8,641 nucleotides of DNA from Spirochaetaceae bacterium (GTDB taxonomy: Bacteria; Spirochaetota; Spirochaetia; JABEVK01), in the NCBI GenBank assembly GCA_023265735.1, contig JAHFSN010000060.1, positions 1 through 8,641 of the forward strand. The letters are read 5' to 3'. Shown piece after piece: positions 1 through 6,347 of this stretch. Positions within the stretch are counted from its first letter, which is position 1; the number at the start of each line of letters is the position of its first letter. The notes beneath the pieces are model-generated. The model saw only the letters and a list, made by a program, of their open reading frames with translations. It had not been told where the DNA came from and did not search any database. The translations under genes and the position numbers were made by a program.

Positions 1-114
1 ACCGATCTCGACGATCCGGTCCAGCTGGGGAGAGAGTCCCGTGGTTTCGAGGTCAAAGGCCACAAAGACAAGGTCGGGGTTCTGAAGCAGCTCGTAATCC
101 AGGCGTTCCTTCAT
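1..114 (-). CDS. DnaQ-like DEDDh 3'-5' exonuclease, N-terminal fragment
   Basis: Only the first 38 codons are in the window; the gene runs off the left edge. The visible protein starts MKERLDYELLQNP and then shows the ExoI motif of the DnaQ/RNase T superfamily, FDLETTGLSP (residues 20-29), followed by DRIVEIG at the cut. The Asp and Glu of DLETT are the first two metal-binding carboxylates of this fold, which removes nucleotides from 3' ends. This could be a DNA polymerase III epsilon-like subunit, a stand-alone exonuclease, or the N-terminus of a larger protein such as a DinG-type exonuclease-helicase; the fragment cannot decide. The ATG overlaps the stop of the upstream phosphohexomutase gene as ATGA, so translation is probably coupled. 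The start is chosen because of this overlap and because it gives the usual short lead into ExoI. Confidence 0.85.
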   Translation of the reverse strand, partial: MKERLDYELLQNPDLVFVAFDLETTGLSPQLDRIVEIG

Positions 115-1859
115 GAGGGGATCATCCCGTCCAGGGCTACCTTAATGCCTTGGATCTTGGCCGAGACTTCCACCTTCGCTGCCTCGAGGGGCAAACCACC
201 TGCGGCCCGGCACGAAGCGTAGAATTTGATTTTCGGTTCGGTGCCTGAAGGCCGAACCGTCACCGTGGAACCGTCGTCGAGGACAAACTGAACGACATCG
301 CTGGAGGGAAGATCAATATCCTTGTGAACCGAGCCGTCGGGCCCGCGGGTGGTGCCCTTCTGGTAGTCCAGCAGCTTGACTAGGGAAAGGGTCCCCACCT
401 TCTGCGGCGGACTTGTCCTGAGGTTGGCCATGAACGTCTTCATCGTTTCGAGCCCCGCCTGGCCCTTGAAGGTCTTGCTTATCAGGATTTCCTGGAAGTA
501 GCCATACTTCTCGTAGAGGGCGTTCAAGGCCTCCATGACGGAACGGCCTTGGCTCAGGTGCCAGAGGGCCATTTCGATGGTGATGGCCACCGTGCTCACC
601 GCATCCTTGTCGCGGACCGAGTCGCCGAAGAGGAACCCGTAGCTCTCCTCGCCGCCGATCACGTACTGGAGGCCCTCGGTCCCTTCCTCGAACTGACGGA
701 TCTTCTCACCGATGTACTTGAAGCCTGTGAGGACTCGGAACACCTGGGCGCCGTAGTGGCGGGCGATCAGGCAGTGCAGTTCGGTGGTCACGATGGTGTT
801 GATGAACACAGGTTTCGCCGGCAACCGACCCAACTCCTTCAGGCTGGAGAAAACGTAGTCGGTGAGGAGGGCTCCCAGTTGGTTGCCGTTGAGCAGCACC
901 CACTCCCCCTTCCAGGGGACACCGATCCCAATGCGGTCGGCGTCGGGGTCGGTTCCCAGGAGAAGGTCGGCGCGTTCGGCAGTGGCCTGCCGGATGGCCA
1001 GTTCCATGGCCGAGTGTTCCTCGGGATTCGGAGACGAGACCGTGGGGAAGTTGCCGTCGGGGACCGCCTGGGTCGCCACCAGGCTCAGGTTGATGCCCAG
1101 ATCCTTCATGATCCGGGGGAGAACCGTGACCCCGGTGCCATGGAGCGGGGTGTAGACCACTTTCACCCGGGGTCCCTGACTCGGGAACAGCTGGGGCCTC
1201 AAGGACTGGGCCTTGACCATCTCACAGTAGGGTCCGTCAATTTCCTCGTCGATTTCCACCAGCAGCCCACGGGCCAAAGCCTGCTCCTTGGTCATGGTCC
1301 GGGACTGCCCCTGGACGCTTCGAACCCGGGCAATAATGCCTAAGTCATGGGGAGGGACCACCTGGGCACCGTCGGACCAGTAGACCTTGTAGCCGTTGTA
1401 CTCGGGGGGGTTGTGGCTCGCCGTGACGACGATGCCCGTGGTGGCACCCAGACGCCTCACCGCAAACGAGAGGACAGGCGTGGGGCGCAGCTCCTTGAAG
1501 AGGTAGGCCTTGATGCCGTTGGCCGCGAACACGAGAGCCGCCTCCAGGGCAAAGAGGTCGGAATAGTTGCGGCTGTCGTGGGCGATGACCGCCGAAGCGC
1601 CCGAGGTGACCGTGGCGTTCACGTAATCCGCGAGCCCCTGGGTCGCCGACCGGACCATGAACGGGTTCATCCGATTCGTCCCGCCACCTATGGTCCCCCG
1701 GAGTCCTCCGGTACCAAAACTCAGCGTGGTATAGAAACGTTCATTGAGCTCGCCCCAGTTCGCCGCCCGCAGAAGGGTTTCCACTTCCTGGCGAAACACT
1801 GGATGCTCCTCTTTCGACAGGTACGCTTCCGCAGCCTGCTTCAACTCGTCATTGGTCAT
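111..1859 (-). CDS. pgcA: Phosphoglucomutase/phosphomannomutase (PgcA/PGM2-type alpha-D-phosphohexomutase)
   Basis: Complete 582-residue cytosolic enzyme that interconverts hexose 1-phosphate and 6-phosphate through a phosphoserine, linking glycolysis to sugar-nucleotide and glycogen synthesis. All family signatures are present in order: N-terminal substrate loop FGTGGLRGTIGGG (48-60); catalytic loop TASHNP (146-151) with the phosphorylated Ser148; Mg2+ loop DPDADR (304-309); sugar-specificity loop GGEESYG (402-408); C-terminal phosphate-binding loop RPSGTEPK (536-543). Length and the GEESYGF form fit the roughly 580-residue PgcA/PGM2 group rather than the 450-residue AlgC/GlmM group. Glucose 1-phosphate is the likeliest substrate, but mannose or pentose phosphates cannot be excluded. 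The ATG has a purine-rich Shine-Dalgarno (AGGAGAGGGAG, 1867-1877) about 7 bases away. It lies 57 bases after the HAD phosphatase gene and overlaps the exonuclease start by 4 bases, which suggests one transcript. Confidence 0.95.
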   Translation of the reverse strand: MTNDELKQAAEAYLSKEEHPVFRQEVETLLRAANWGELNERFYTTLSFGTGGLRGTIGGGTNRMNPFMVRSATQGLADYVNATVTSGASAVIAHDSRNYSDLFALEAALVFAANGIKAYLFKELRPTPVLSFAVRRLGATTGIVVTASHNPPEYNGYKVYWSDGAQVVPPHDLGIIARVRSVQGQSRTMTKEQALARGLLVEIDEEIDGPYCEMVKAQSLRPQLFPSQGPRVKVVYTPLHGTGVTVLPRIMKDLGINLSLVATQAVPDGNFPTVSSPNPEEHSAMELAIRQATAERADLLLGTDPDADRIGIGVPWKGEWVLLNGNQLGALLTDYVFSSLKELGRLPAKPVFINTIVTTELHCLIARHYGAQVFRVLTGFKYIGEKIRQFEEGTEGLQYVIGGEESYGFLFGDSVRDKDAVSTVAITIEMALWHLSQGRSVMEALNALYEKYGYFQEILISKTFKGQAGLETMKTFMANLRTSPPQKVGTLSLVKLLDYQKGTTRGPDGSVHKDIDLPSSDVVQFVLDDGSTVTVRPSGTEPKIKFYASCRAAGGLPLEAAKVEVSAKIQGIKVALDGMIPS

Positions 1860-1916
1860 GATCCGTCTCCCTCTCCTCTTCTCCCCAGGTGGGACAAATT
1901 TCTTCTCTGTCGGGCA

Positions 1917-2648
1917 TCAACCCACGGGCACAGGCGCACCGTGCCGGGCCAGCCAGAGGCCAAAGTCCCGTGGCTGCGCAAAGACGACGCGGGCCCCGGC
2001 GGACCGCAGTTCAGCCTCTCCCCGAAATCCCCAGGCCGCTCCGCAGGGGAAAACCCCGGCCCGGGTGGCCGTTTCCATGTCCACGTCAGAATCCCCGAGG
2101 TAGGCGCATTGCGACCGCGGTACGCCCCAGCCATCGAGCATTTCCCAGAGCGAGCTGGGGTCGGGCTTGTGGGGCTTTCCCGGCCGAGCTCCCCAAACGG
2201 AGTGAAACTCGTGGGGAAAAAGGGTTCGGACGATAGCCTTTGTCATCCCGTCCTCTTTGTTGGAGAGGACCCCCAGGGGGACAAGACCCTGGAGGGAGTC
2301 GAGGAGGGCCACGATACCGTCGTAGGGCCGTGTGTGGTCTACCGGATTGGACCGGTAGGTGGAAACGAGCTCCTGGTAGACCGTGTCGAATTCCTCGGAG
2401 GAAAAGGGTTGGGCCGCCGAGGCGGTTTCCAGCAGGCGGCGCAGTCCCCACCCCACCATGCCTTTGAAGGCCGGCAACGGGTGCCCCCGGCGACCATGGG
2501 CTTCGAGGGTGGAATTGACGGCCCGAGCAATATCCTGAAGGCTGTCGACCAAGGTGCCATCGAGGTCAAAGACCACGGCCCGAACGAGGAAGTCCGAATT
2601 CGTGACGTCCTCCAGGGACCCTTCGGGGGCCACCTTTATCTTTTCCAT
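1917..2648 (-). CDS. HAD-superfamily hydrolase, phosphoglycolate phosphatase-like
   Basis: Complete 243-residue phosphatase of the HAD superfamily, subfamily I with a helical cap (Gph/PGMB type). Motif I is VFDLDGT (26-32), with nucleophile Asp28 and general acid Asp30; motif II is VLSNK with Ser129; motif III is the Lys of HKPDP (Lys161); motif IV is GDSDVD (185-190). The cap lies between motifs I and II. These residues are sufficient for a Mg2+-dependent phosphatase, but the substrate cannot be read from sequence. Phosphoglycolate is the usual annotation; pyrophosphatase or beta-phosphoglucomutase relatives are alternatives, the latter of some interest because a phosphohexomutase follows. 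About 25 residues precede motif I, more than usual. No clear Shine-Dalgarno precedes the ATG at 2646-2648, so the start is the least secure in this window. It is divergent from the methyltransferase gene across 37 bases. Confidence 0.88.
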   Translation of the reverse strand: MEKIKVAPEGSLEDVTNSDFLVRAVVFDLDGTLVDSLQDIARAVNSTLEAHGRRGHPLPAFKGMVGWGLRRLLETASAAQPFSSEEFDTVYQELVSTYRSNPVDHTRPYDGIVALLDSLQGLVPLGVLSNKEDGMTKAIVRTLFPHEFHSVWGARPGKPHKPDPSSLWEMLDGWGVPRSQCAYLGDSDVDMETATRAGVFPCGAAWGFRGEAELRSAGARVVFAQPRDFGLWLARHGAPVPVG

Positions 2649-2653
2649 AGTTT

Positions 2654-2682
2654 CTGATAACAGGGATTCGGAGGAATAGCAA
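2654..2682 (-). promoter_or_regulatory. Weak promoter candidate for the HAD-pgcA-exonuclease genes
   Basis: Reading the minus strand, TTGCTA (2677-2682) and TATCAG (2654-2659) are separated by 17 bases, each matching 4 of 6 sigma-70 consensus positions. Transcription would begin at or very near the annotated ATG of the HAD gene, which would make the message leaderless; that fits the absence of a Shine-Dalgarno there. The match is modest and may be chance. Confidence 0.3.
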
Positions 2683-2685
2683 GCC

Positions 2686-3447
2686 GTGGCGAAGAAGGCG
2701 GCCCACCGAGGAGCCGGGGCGTTCGACGAACATTTTTCCGCGATCTATGGTCCGCGCTGGGTATCCCTCAGGAAGGCCCTCAATGAGCCGTCGCGGCCAG
2801 AAAGCCATATTCCTGGTCTCATCAAACCCTACTACCTCGACAGAGCCTCCGCCGCCGCAGCGGCGGCCCTGGGCGTTCAGCCCGGCGACGAGGTCCTCGA
2901 TCTCTGCGCCGCCCCGGGGGGCAAGACTCTCGTCCTCGCCACGGCGCTGGGGGGCCGCGGGCGGCTGACAAGCAACGACCGAAGCGCCGATCGACGCGCC
3001 AGGCTCCGTCGGGTCCTCGACGAGCACTTGCCGCCCGCCCTGCGAAAGCTCGTTGTCGTCACGGGACACGACGCCACCCGCTGGGGTCTCCACGAAAAAG
3101 AGGCCTACGACAAGATTCTCCTCGACGCCCCCTGTTCGAGCGAACGTCACGTGCTCCGGGATCCCGCTGCCCTGGCCCTGTGGTCGCCAGCGCGAACCCG
3201 GTCATTGGCCCAGCAGGCCCTGGCCATGCTGTGCTCGGCCCTCGAGGCTCTGCGGCCCCAGGGGCGCCTCTTGTACAGCACGTGCTCCATAAGTCCGGAA
3301 GAAAATGAGTTACTTCTTCAGCGCTTTCAGGTGAAACGGCCGGGGGCCTGGGCTTTGGTGGAACGGGCCCTGGTCTTGCCCGACGAAAATGCGGGGGAAG
3401 GGCCGCTGTTCTGGGCCCTCCTCGAGAAGTCGAGGCTTCCCGGCTAG
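2686..3447 (+). CDS. RsmB/NOP2/Sun-family RNA (cytosine-5) methyltransferase, catalytic domain only
   Basis: Complete 253-residue S-adenosylmethionine-dependent enzyme that methylates carbon 5 of a cytosine in RNA, most likely rRNA. Motif I DLCAAPGGKT (72-81) binds S-adenosylmethionine; NDRS (97-100) and GHDA (127-130, Asp129) complete the pocket; motif IV is DAPCSSER (147-154) with Cys150; motif VI is YSTCS (197-201) with nucleophile Cys200. Both cysteines of the two-cysteine mechanism are therefore present. The protein lacks the NusB-like domain of RsmB and the C-terminal PUA-type extension of RsmF. The motif IV form PCSSERH resembles the NSUN3/NSUN4 branch (PCTTDRH). The target base cannot be assigned. 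The start is GTG with GGAGGA at 2670-2675, 10 bases upstream. Its stop shares CTAG with the converging sigma factor gene. No obvious promoter was found; it may lie inside the HAD coding region. Confidence 0.9.
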   Translation: MAKKAAHRGAGAFDEHFSAIYGPRWVSLRKALNEPSRPESHIPGLIKPYYLDRASAAAAAALGVQPGDEVLDLCAAPGGKTLVLATALGGRGRLTSNDRSADRRARLRRVLDEHLPPALRKLVVVTGHDATRWGLHEKEAYDKILLDAPCSSERHVLRDPAALALWSPARTRSLAQQALAMLCSALEALRPQGRLLYSTCSISPEENELLLQRFQVKRPGAWALVERALVLPDENAGEGPLFWALLEKSRLPG

Positions 3448-4430
3448 ACGAATTCCCGCAGTTCGCGGACCATTTTGAGGCCCCGAAGCTTGACGATGGC
3501 CTTCTCTTGGATCTGCCTGACCCTCTCGCGGGTGATGCCAAGCATCTTTCCCGTCTCTTCTAAGGTCAGGGGATTTTCCCCCAGGAGGCCGAACCGGAGC
3601 TGCAGAATCCGCATCTCTCGCTCGCTCAGCTGGTGCAGCACGGACCCCAAGGTGTCCTGAAGCGTTCCGCTGAAGACATCCTCAAAGGGCTCATGAATAT
3701 TCTCATCACGAATCAAGTCGGAAAGCCGGGTGACGCTCTCCTCATCGACGGTTCCATCCAGCGACACCGTCTCCTGACTGATCTTCAAGATCTCCTTGAC
3801 CTTGTCTTCCGACATATTCATATACTCGGCGAGTTCCTCGGCGGAAGGGTCACGACCCAGTTCCTGGGTCAGGTGTTTCGAAACGAAATAGCATTTCTTG
3901 ATGGTGTTGAGCATGTGAATGGGAATTCGGATCACACGCCCCTTGTCAGCCAGACTCTTGATGATCGCTTGGCGGATCCACCAAGTGCCATAGGTGGAGA
4001 ACCGGCAGCCCTTGGTATAGTCGAATCGGTCAACCGCTTCAATGAGGCCGATGTTCCCCTCGTCGATGAGGTCAAGGAGGGAGAGCCCGCGATGCTGGTA
4101 TTTCTTTGCAATGGAAACAACGAGCCGCAAATTGGCGTTGATCATTCGGTTCTTCAACGCTAGGAGAACCGTTTCCTTCTTTCGGAGCGTCCCCGGGTCC
4201 GCGGCCGTCTGCGCGGAGTCCGACAGAAGCCGGCGCATTTCGCCCTTGATGACTTGAATCTTCTCCCCGATCTCCTGTTCCTGCTGAACCGTCAGCAGGG
4301 CGAACCGGGAGATTTGCTTCAGGTACATGGCCAGAGGATCGCTCTCGGCCGAATCGAGCGACGGACATTCTCCGTCTTGCATCCTCAGGAATCGATCCTC
4401 AGAATCAATGAGGCTGTCTTGGATTCTCAT
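3444..4430 (-). CDS. rpoS: RNA polymerase sigma factor, RpoS-like group 2 sigma-70
   Basis: Complete 328-residue sigma factor that directs RNA polymerase to promoters. Region 1.1 is absent. Region 1.2 begins at DPLAMYLKQI (31-40). Region 2 starts near NANLRLVVSIAKKY (98-111), with core-binding 2.2 LDLIDEGNIGLIEAVDRF (119-136) and -10 recognition/melting segments around RFSTYGTWWIRQAI (143-156). Region 3.0 is RVIRIPIHM (165-173), and the region 4.2 helix-turn-helix that reads -35 elements spans about 288-316, including ITRERVRQIQEKA. Missing region 1.1, short length and position after an NlpD-like gene all favour an RpoS-like alternative factor. A primary RpoD is less likely, since those are normally longer, but a spirochaetal housekeeping-like factor cannot be excluded. 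A GGGGGA stretch lies 3 bases before the ATG, a rather close spacing. A dedicated promoter lies in the 68-base gap upstream. Confidence 0.9.
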   Translation of the reverse strand: MRIQDSLIDSEDRFLRMQDGECPSLDSAESDPLAMYLKQISRFALLTVQQEQEIGEKIQVIKGEMRRLLSDSAQTAADPGTLRKKETVLLALKNRMINANLRLVVSIAKKYQHRGLSLLDLIDEGNIGLIEAVDRFDYTKGCRFSTYGTWWIRQAIIKSLADKGRVIRIPIHMLNTIKKCYFVSKHLTQELGRDPSAEELAEYMNMSEDKVKEILKISQETVSLDGTVDEESVTRLSDLIRDENIHEPFEDVFSGTLQDTLGSVLHQLSEREMRILQLRFGLLGENPLTLEETGKMLGITRERVRQIQEKAIVKLRGLKMVRELREFV

Positions 4431-4452
4431 GGTTCCCCCAACTCGTACCTAA

Positions 4453-4481
4453 ACTCTAGGTCCTCGAAGGGCCCGCGTCAA
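4453..4481 (-). promoter_or_regulatory. Sigma-70-type promoter of the sigma factor gene
   Basis: On the minus strand TTGACG (4476-4481; 5 of 6 consensus) and TAGAGT (4453-4458; 4 of 6) are separated by exactly 17 bases. An A+T-rich stretch (about 4482-4500) sits directly upstream of the -35 element, like an UP element, in an otherwise G+C-rich setting. The predicted start is near 4446, giving a leader of about 16 bases before the sigma ATG. The promoter begins just after the stop of the LysM gene, so the sigma gene can be expressed separately from it. Confidence 0.65.
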
Positions 4482-4498
4482 ATTTTCTTGGATAAATT

Positions 4499-5197
4499 TT
4501 ACTTTTTGAGGGAAAAAACGTCGAGCGGCTCGTTTTGGCGGAACGCGAAGAAGGAGAGCTTCTGGCTGGGCCGGGGTGAGGTCGTCCCCAGAACCTGTCC
4601 TTTCGAGACGGATTGACCGAAGCTCACCGAGGAACTCTCGAAGTTTCCGTAACCGTAGACAGCCTTGTCGGCGGTCTGGACCAGGAGCACCCTTCCCACG
4701 CCTCGGAACTCCCCCTGGTACACGACGGTGCCGTCACTGACCGAGCGAAAGGGTTCCCCGGCCGTGGCGAAGGTCACGGATTTCAGCTTGTCGCCCTCGG
4801 CGTGCGGGGACCGGGACACGGGCCAGTTGGCGCTCTCCGGGGTTCTCGCCTTGGACACAGGAACGAAGAGGACTTGCCCCACCTTCAGCGAGAGCGGACC
4901 CGACAGACCGTTGAACGCCCAAACCTCCGCCTGGTCAACACCCCAGGCGCGGCACAGCGAATAGAGAGTGTCTCCCGGTTTCACCACGTACCGTTCGGGG
5001 ATGTTCAAGTGGTCCCCGGCCTTGAGGAGGTCCCAGTCCTGGTTGGGGTTGGCCCGGGCCAGCAAGTCTTGAGGAACTTTGGACTTCTGGGAGATGTTCG
5101 AGGCGGAATCGCCCTTCTGAACCTGGTAGTCCTCGCAGAAGGCCGAAGTGCCGAGGACGAGGGCAAAAAAAAGAAGGCTGATGACCTTGGAGATCAT
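4499..5197 (-). CDS. Secreted NlpD-like protein: two LysM domains plus degenerate M23/LytM domain
   Basis: Complete 232-residue envelope protein. Residues 1-20 form a Sec signal peptide with hydrophobic core LLFFALVL; a Cys follows at 21, but the residues before it (SAF) do not make a standard lipobox. LysM 1 spans about 24-68 and LysM 2 about 70-115 (YVVKPGDTLYSL to LFVPV), both expected to bind peptidoglycan. Residues about 125-230 align with the M23/LytM fold (DGTVVYQGEF, VSFGQSVSKGQVLG), but the metal ligands are gone: the usual Y-x-H is YGYGN (181-185) and the usual HLHFE is KLSFF (213-217). It should therefore not cut peptidoglycan itself. By analogy with E. coli NlpD and EnvC it may activate an amidase or act as a wall-binding scaffold; that is inference. 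It stands directly upstream of the RpoS-like gene. The only Shine-Dalgarno-like sequence (AGAAGG) is one base from the ATG. Confidence 0.87.
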   Translation of the reverse strand: MISKVISLLFFALVLGTSAFCEDYQVQKGDSASNISQKSKVPQDLLARANPNQDWDLLKAGDHLNIPERYVVKPGDTLYSLCRAWGVDQAEVWAFNGLSGPLSLKVGQVLFVPVSKARTPESANWPVSRSPHAEGDKLKSVTFATAGEPFRSVSDGTVVYQGEFRGVGRVLLVQTADKAVYGYGNFESSSVSFGQSVSKGQVLGTTSPRPSQKLSFFAFRQNEPLDVFSLKK

Positions 5198-5291
5198 GCC
5201 TTCTATTTCGGAAGAAACGAACCGGAAACTTGAATTGGAAAGGCCAACATCGTTAACTTGTTCCTCTCCGCGCCGTTCGATTGAGACATTT

Positions 5292-5365
<74 letters not shown>

Positions 5366-5377
5366 GGGCAACGACAC

Positions 5378-5404
5378 ACTATAGGAATCGGAAAAATCTG
5401 TCAA
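5378..5404 (-). promoter_or_regulatory. Promoter candidate for tRNA-Val
   Basis: On the minus strand a perfect TTGACA (5399-5404) is followed after 15 bases by TATAGT (5378-5383; 5 of 6 consensus), 12 bases before the tRNA 5' end. The spacer is 2 bases shorter than the usual 17; an alternative -10 two bases later (TAGTGT) gives 17 but matches poorly. It begins 6 bases beyond the cheY stop codon. Transcription from here could continue into the NlpD-like gene, because no terminator hairpin is visible after the tRNA. Confidence 0.6.
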
Positions 5405-5410
5405 GCCGAG

Positions 5411-5845
5411 TCATTGAAGAGAACTGACCACCCGTTCCAGGACCTTGGCCCGATCCAGAGGCTTCACGATGTAATTCTTTGCCCCAAGGAGAAGTGACTG
5501 CTTCACAAGGTCCTGCTTGCCCAGGGCGCTGATCATCACCACCCGGGCATTCTTGTCAAATTCCATGATCTTCTCGAGGGCCGTCACCCCATCCATCTTG
5601 GGCATGGTAATATCCATGGTCACCAAGTCCACGTTCGGAAACAGTTCCTTGTACTTCTCAACGCCCTGTTCGCCATCGGCGGCGGTGGCCACAACCTCGA
5701 AGCCCTCGCTGGTCAGGATCTGGCCGATTTGCTTGGTCACAAACATCGAGTCATCGACCACCAAGACACGGTAGGAGCCCCCATCGGCCCGGCGACCGTC
5801 GGGTTCTTTCTGATTAATGCTGGGAAAGTCCACTTTGGTCTTCAC
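5411..5845 (-). CDS. cheY: Chemotaxis response regulator CheY
   Basis: Complete 144-residue single-domain receiver. CheA phosphorylates it, and phospho-CheY binds the flagellar motor switch to change rotation. Key residues are present: acidic pair Asp31-Asp32 (VVDDS), phospho-acceptor Asp78 (LVTMDITMPKMDG), switch Ser106 (ISALG), switch aromatic Tyr125 (NYIVKP) and Lys128. There is no output domain. About 24 charged residues precede the receiver fold, an extension E. coli CheY lacks; it could bear on motor or CheX binding, or reflect a start set too early. The start is GTG, supported by GAGAGG (5852-5857) 6 bases upstream, which overlaps the cheX stop, so translation is likely coupled to cheX. 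It is the last gene of the visible chemotaxis operon. Confidence 0.94.
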   Translation of the reverse strand: MKTKVDFPSINQKEPDGRRADGGSYRVLVVDDSMFVTKQIGQILTSEGFEVVATAADGEQGVEKYKELFPNVDLVTMDITMPKMDGVTALEKIMEFDKNARVVMISALGKQDLVKQSLLLGAKNYIVKPLDRAKVLERVVSSLQ

Positions 5846-5855
5846 GTCTTACCTC

Positions 5856-6320
5856 TCAGGACCGTTCTCGGACAGCGACATTGATTTCAATGCTTCCATG
5901 AGGCGTGTCCATAGGAACAATCAAGGCCTCGACTTCCTGGTCGCTGATTTCCATATTTTCTCCTGTGATCAGGGCCGGCGGAGTCAAGTCGAACTTGAAC
6001 CCCAGCTCGTGCAGCTTGGTCACTGCCTGGGCCGTGATCATGTTGGCCAGCTCGCTGATCGTGGCCTTCACCAGATCGTCGATCTCCGTTAGTTCCTCCA
6101 TGTTCATCACAGAGGCAATCTTCATGGCGGTCTGCTTGTTCATATCGAAGAGAACTCGTCCTTCCACCTCGCCGGCCAGCCCGACGATGGCAGCGACTCC
6201 CATAACGGGCTTCGTGGCAGATTTGAGGAACAGGTTTCCCCGCTTGACGTCTGTCGCCAGAACTTCTGTGAGGACATTGTACGCAGCTTCTACGAATGGA
6301 TTGATGTACTCAACTCGCAT
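5856..6320 (-). CDS. cheX: CheX, CheY-P phosphatase
   Basis: Complete 154-residue cytosolic protein of the CheC/CheX/FliY phosphatase family, CheX type with a single active site. CheX dimers dephosphorylate CheY-P and end the motility signal; in organisms such as spirochaetes they take the place of CheZ. The catalytic E-x2-N motif is in SELANMITAQA, with Glu90 and Asn93. The N-terminus MRVEYINPFVEAAYNV and the later GLAGEVEGRVLF segment fit CheX, and there is no second E-x2-N motif as in CheC. The ATG has AGGAGT (6325-6330) 4 bases upstream. It lies 27 bases after the CheW-CheR gene and 10 bases before cheY, its substrate's gene. Confidence 0.93.
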   Translation of the reverse strand: MRVEYINPFVEAAYNVLTEVLATDVKRGNLFLKSATKPVMGVAAIVGLAGEVEGRVLFDMNKQTAMKIASVMNMEELTEIDDLVKATISELANMITAQAVTKLHELGFKFDLTPPALITGENMEISDQEVEALIVPMDTPHGSIEINVAVRERS

Positions 6321-6347
6321 GGTAACTCCTATGGCAGCGACAACGCG

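Noticed and set aside
549..1343. Plus-strand open frame (264 codons) opposite pgcA
   Set aside because: It lies wholly inside the phosphohexomutase gene on the opposite strand and has no recognisable motif or ribosome site.
1347..2657. Long open frame (436 codons) on the plus strand opposite pgcA and the HAD gene
   Set aside because: It is antisense to two genes with full sets of catalytic motifs, crosses their intergenic gap, and its translation shows no recognisable domain; long antisense frames are common in G+C-rich coding DNA.
2566..3150. Minus-strand open frame (194 codons) opposite the RNA methyltransferase
   Set aside because: The plus strand here encodes a methyltransferase with all catalytic motifs and a good Shine-Dalgarno; the antisense translation is low in recognisable structure.
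4556..4592. Lipoprotein assignment for the NlpD-like protein based on Cys21, and zinc peptidase activity from its M23 fold
   Set aside because: The residue before Cys21 is Phe, which standard lipoboxes do not allow, and the HxH and other ligand positions are substituted (KLSFF lies near these coordinates).
5198..5291. Promoter or terminator between the tRNA and the NlpD-like gene
   Set aside because: I found neither a convincing -35/-10 pair nor a hairpin with a T-run on the minus strand, so none is annotated.
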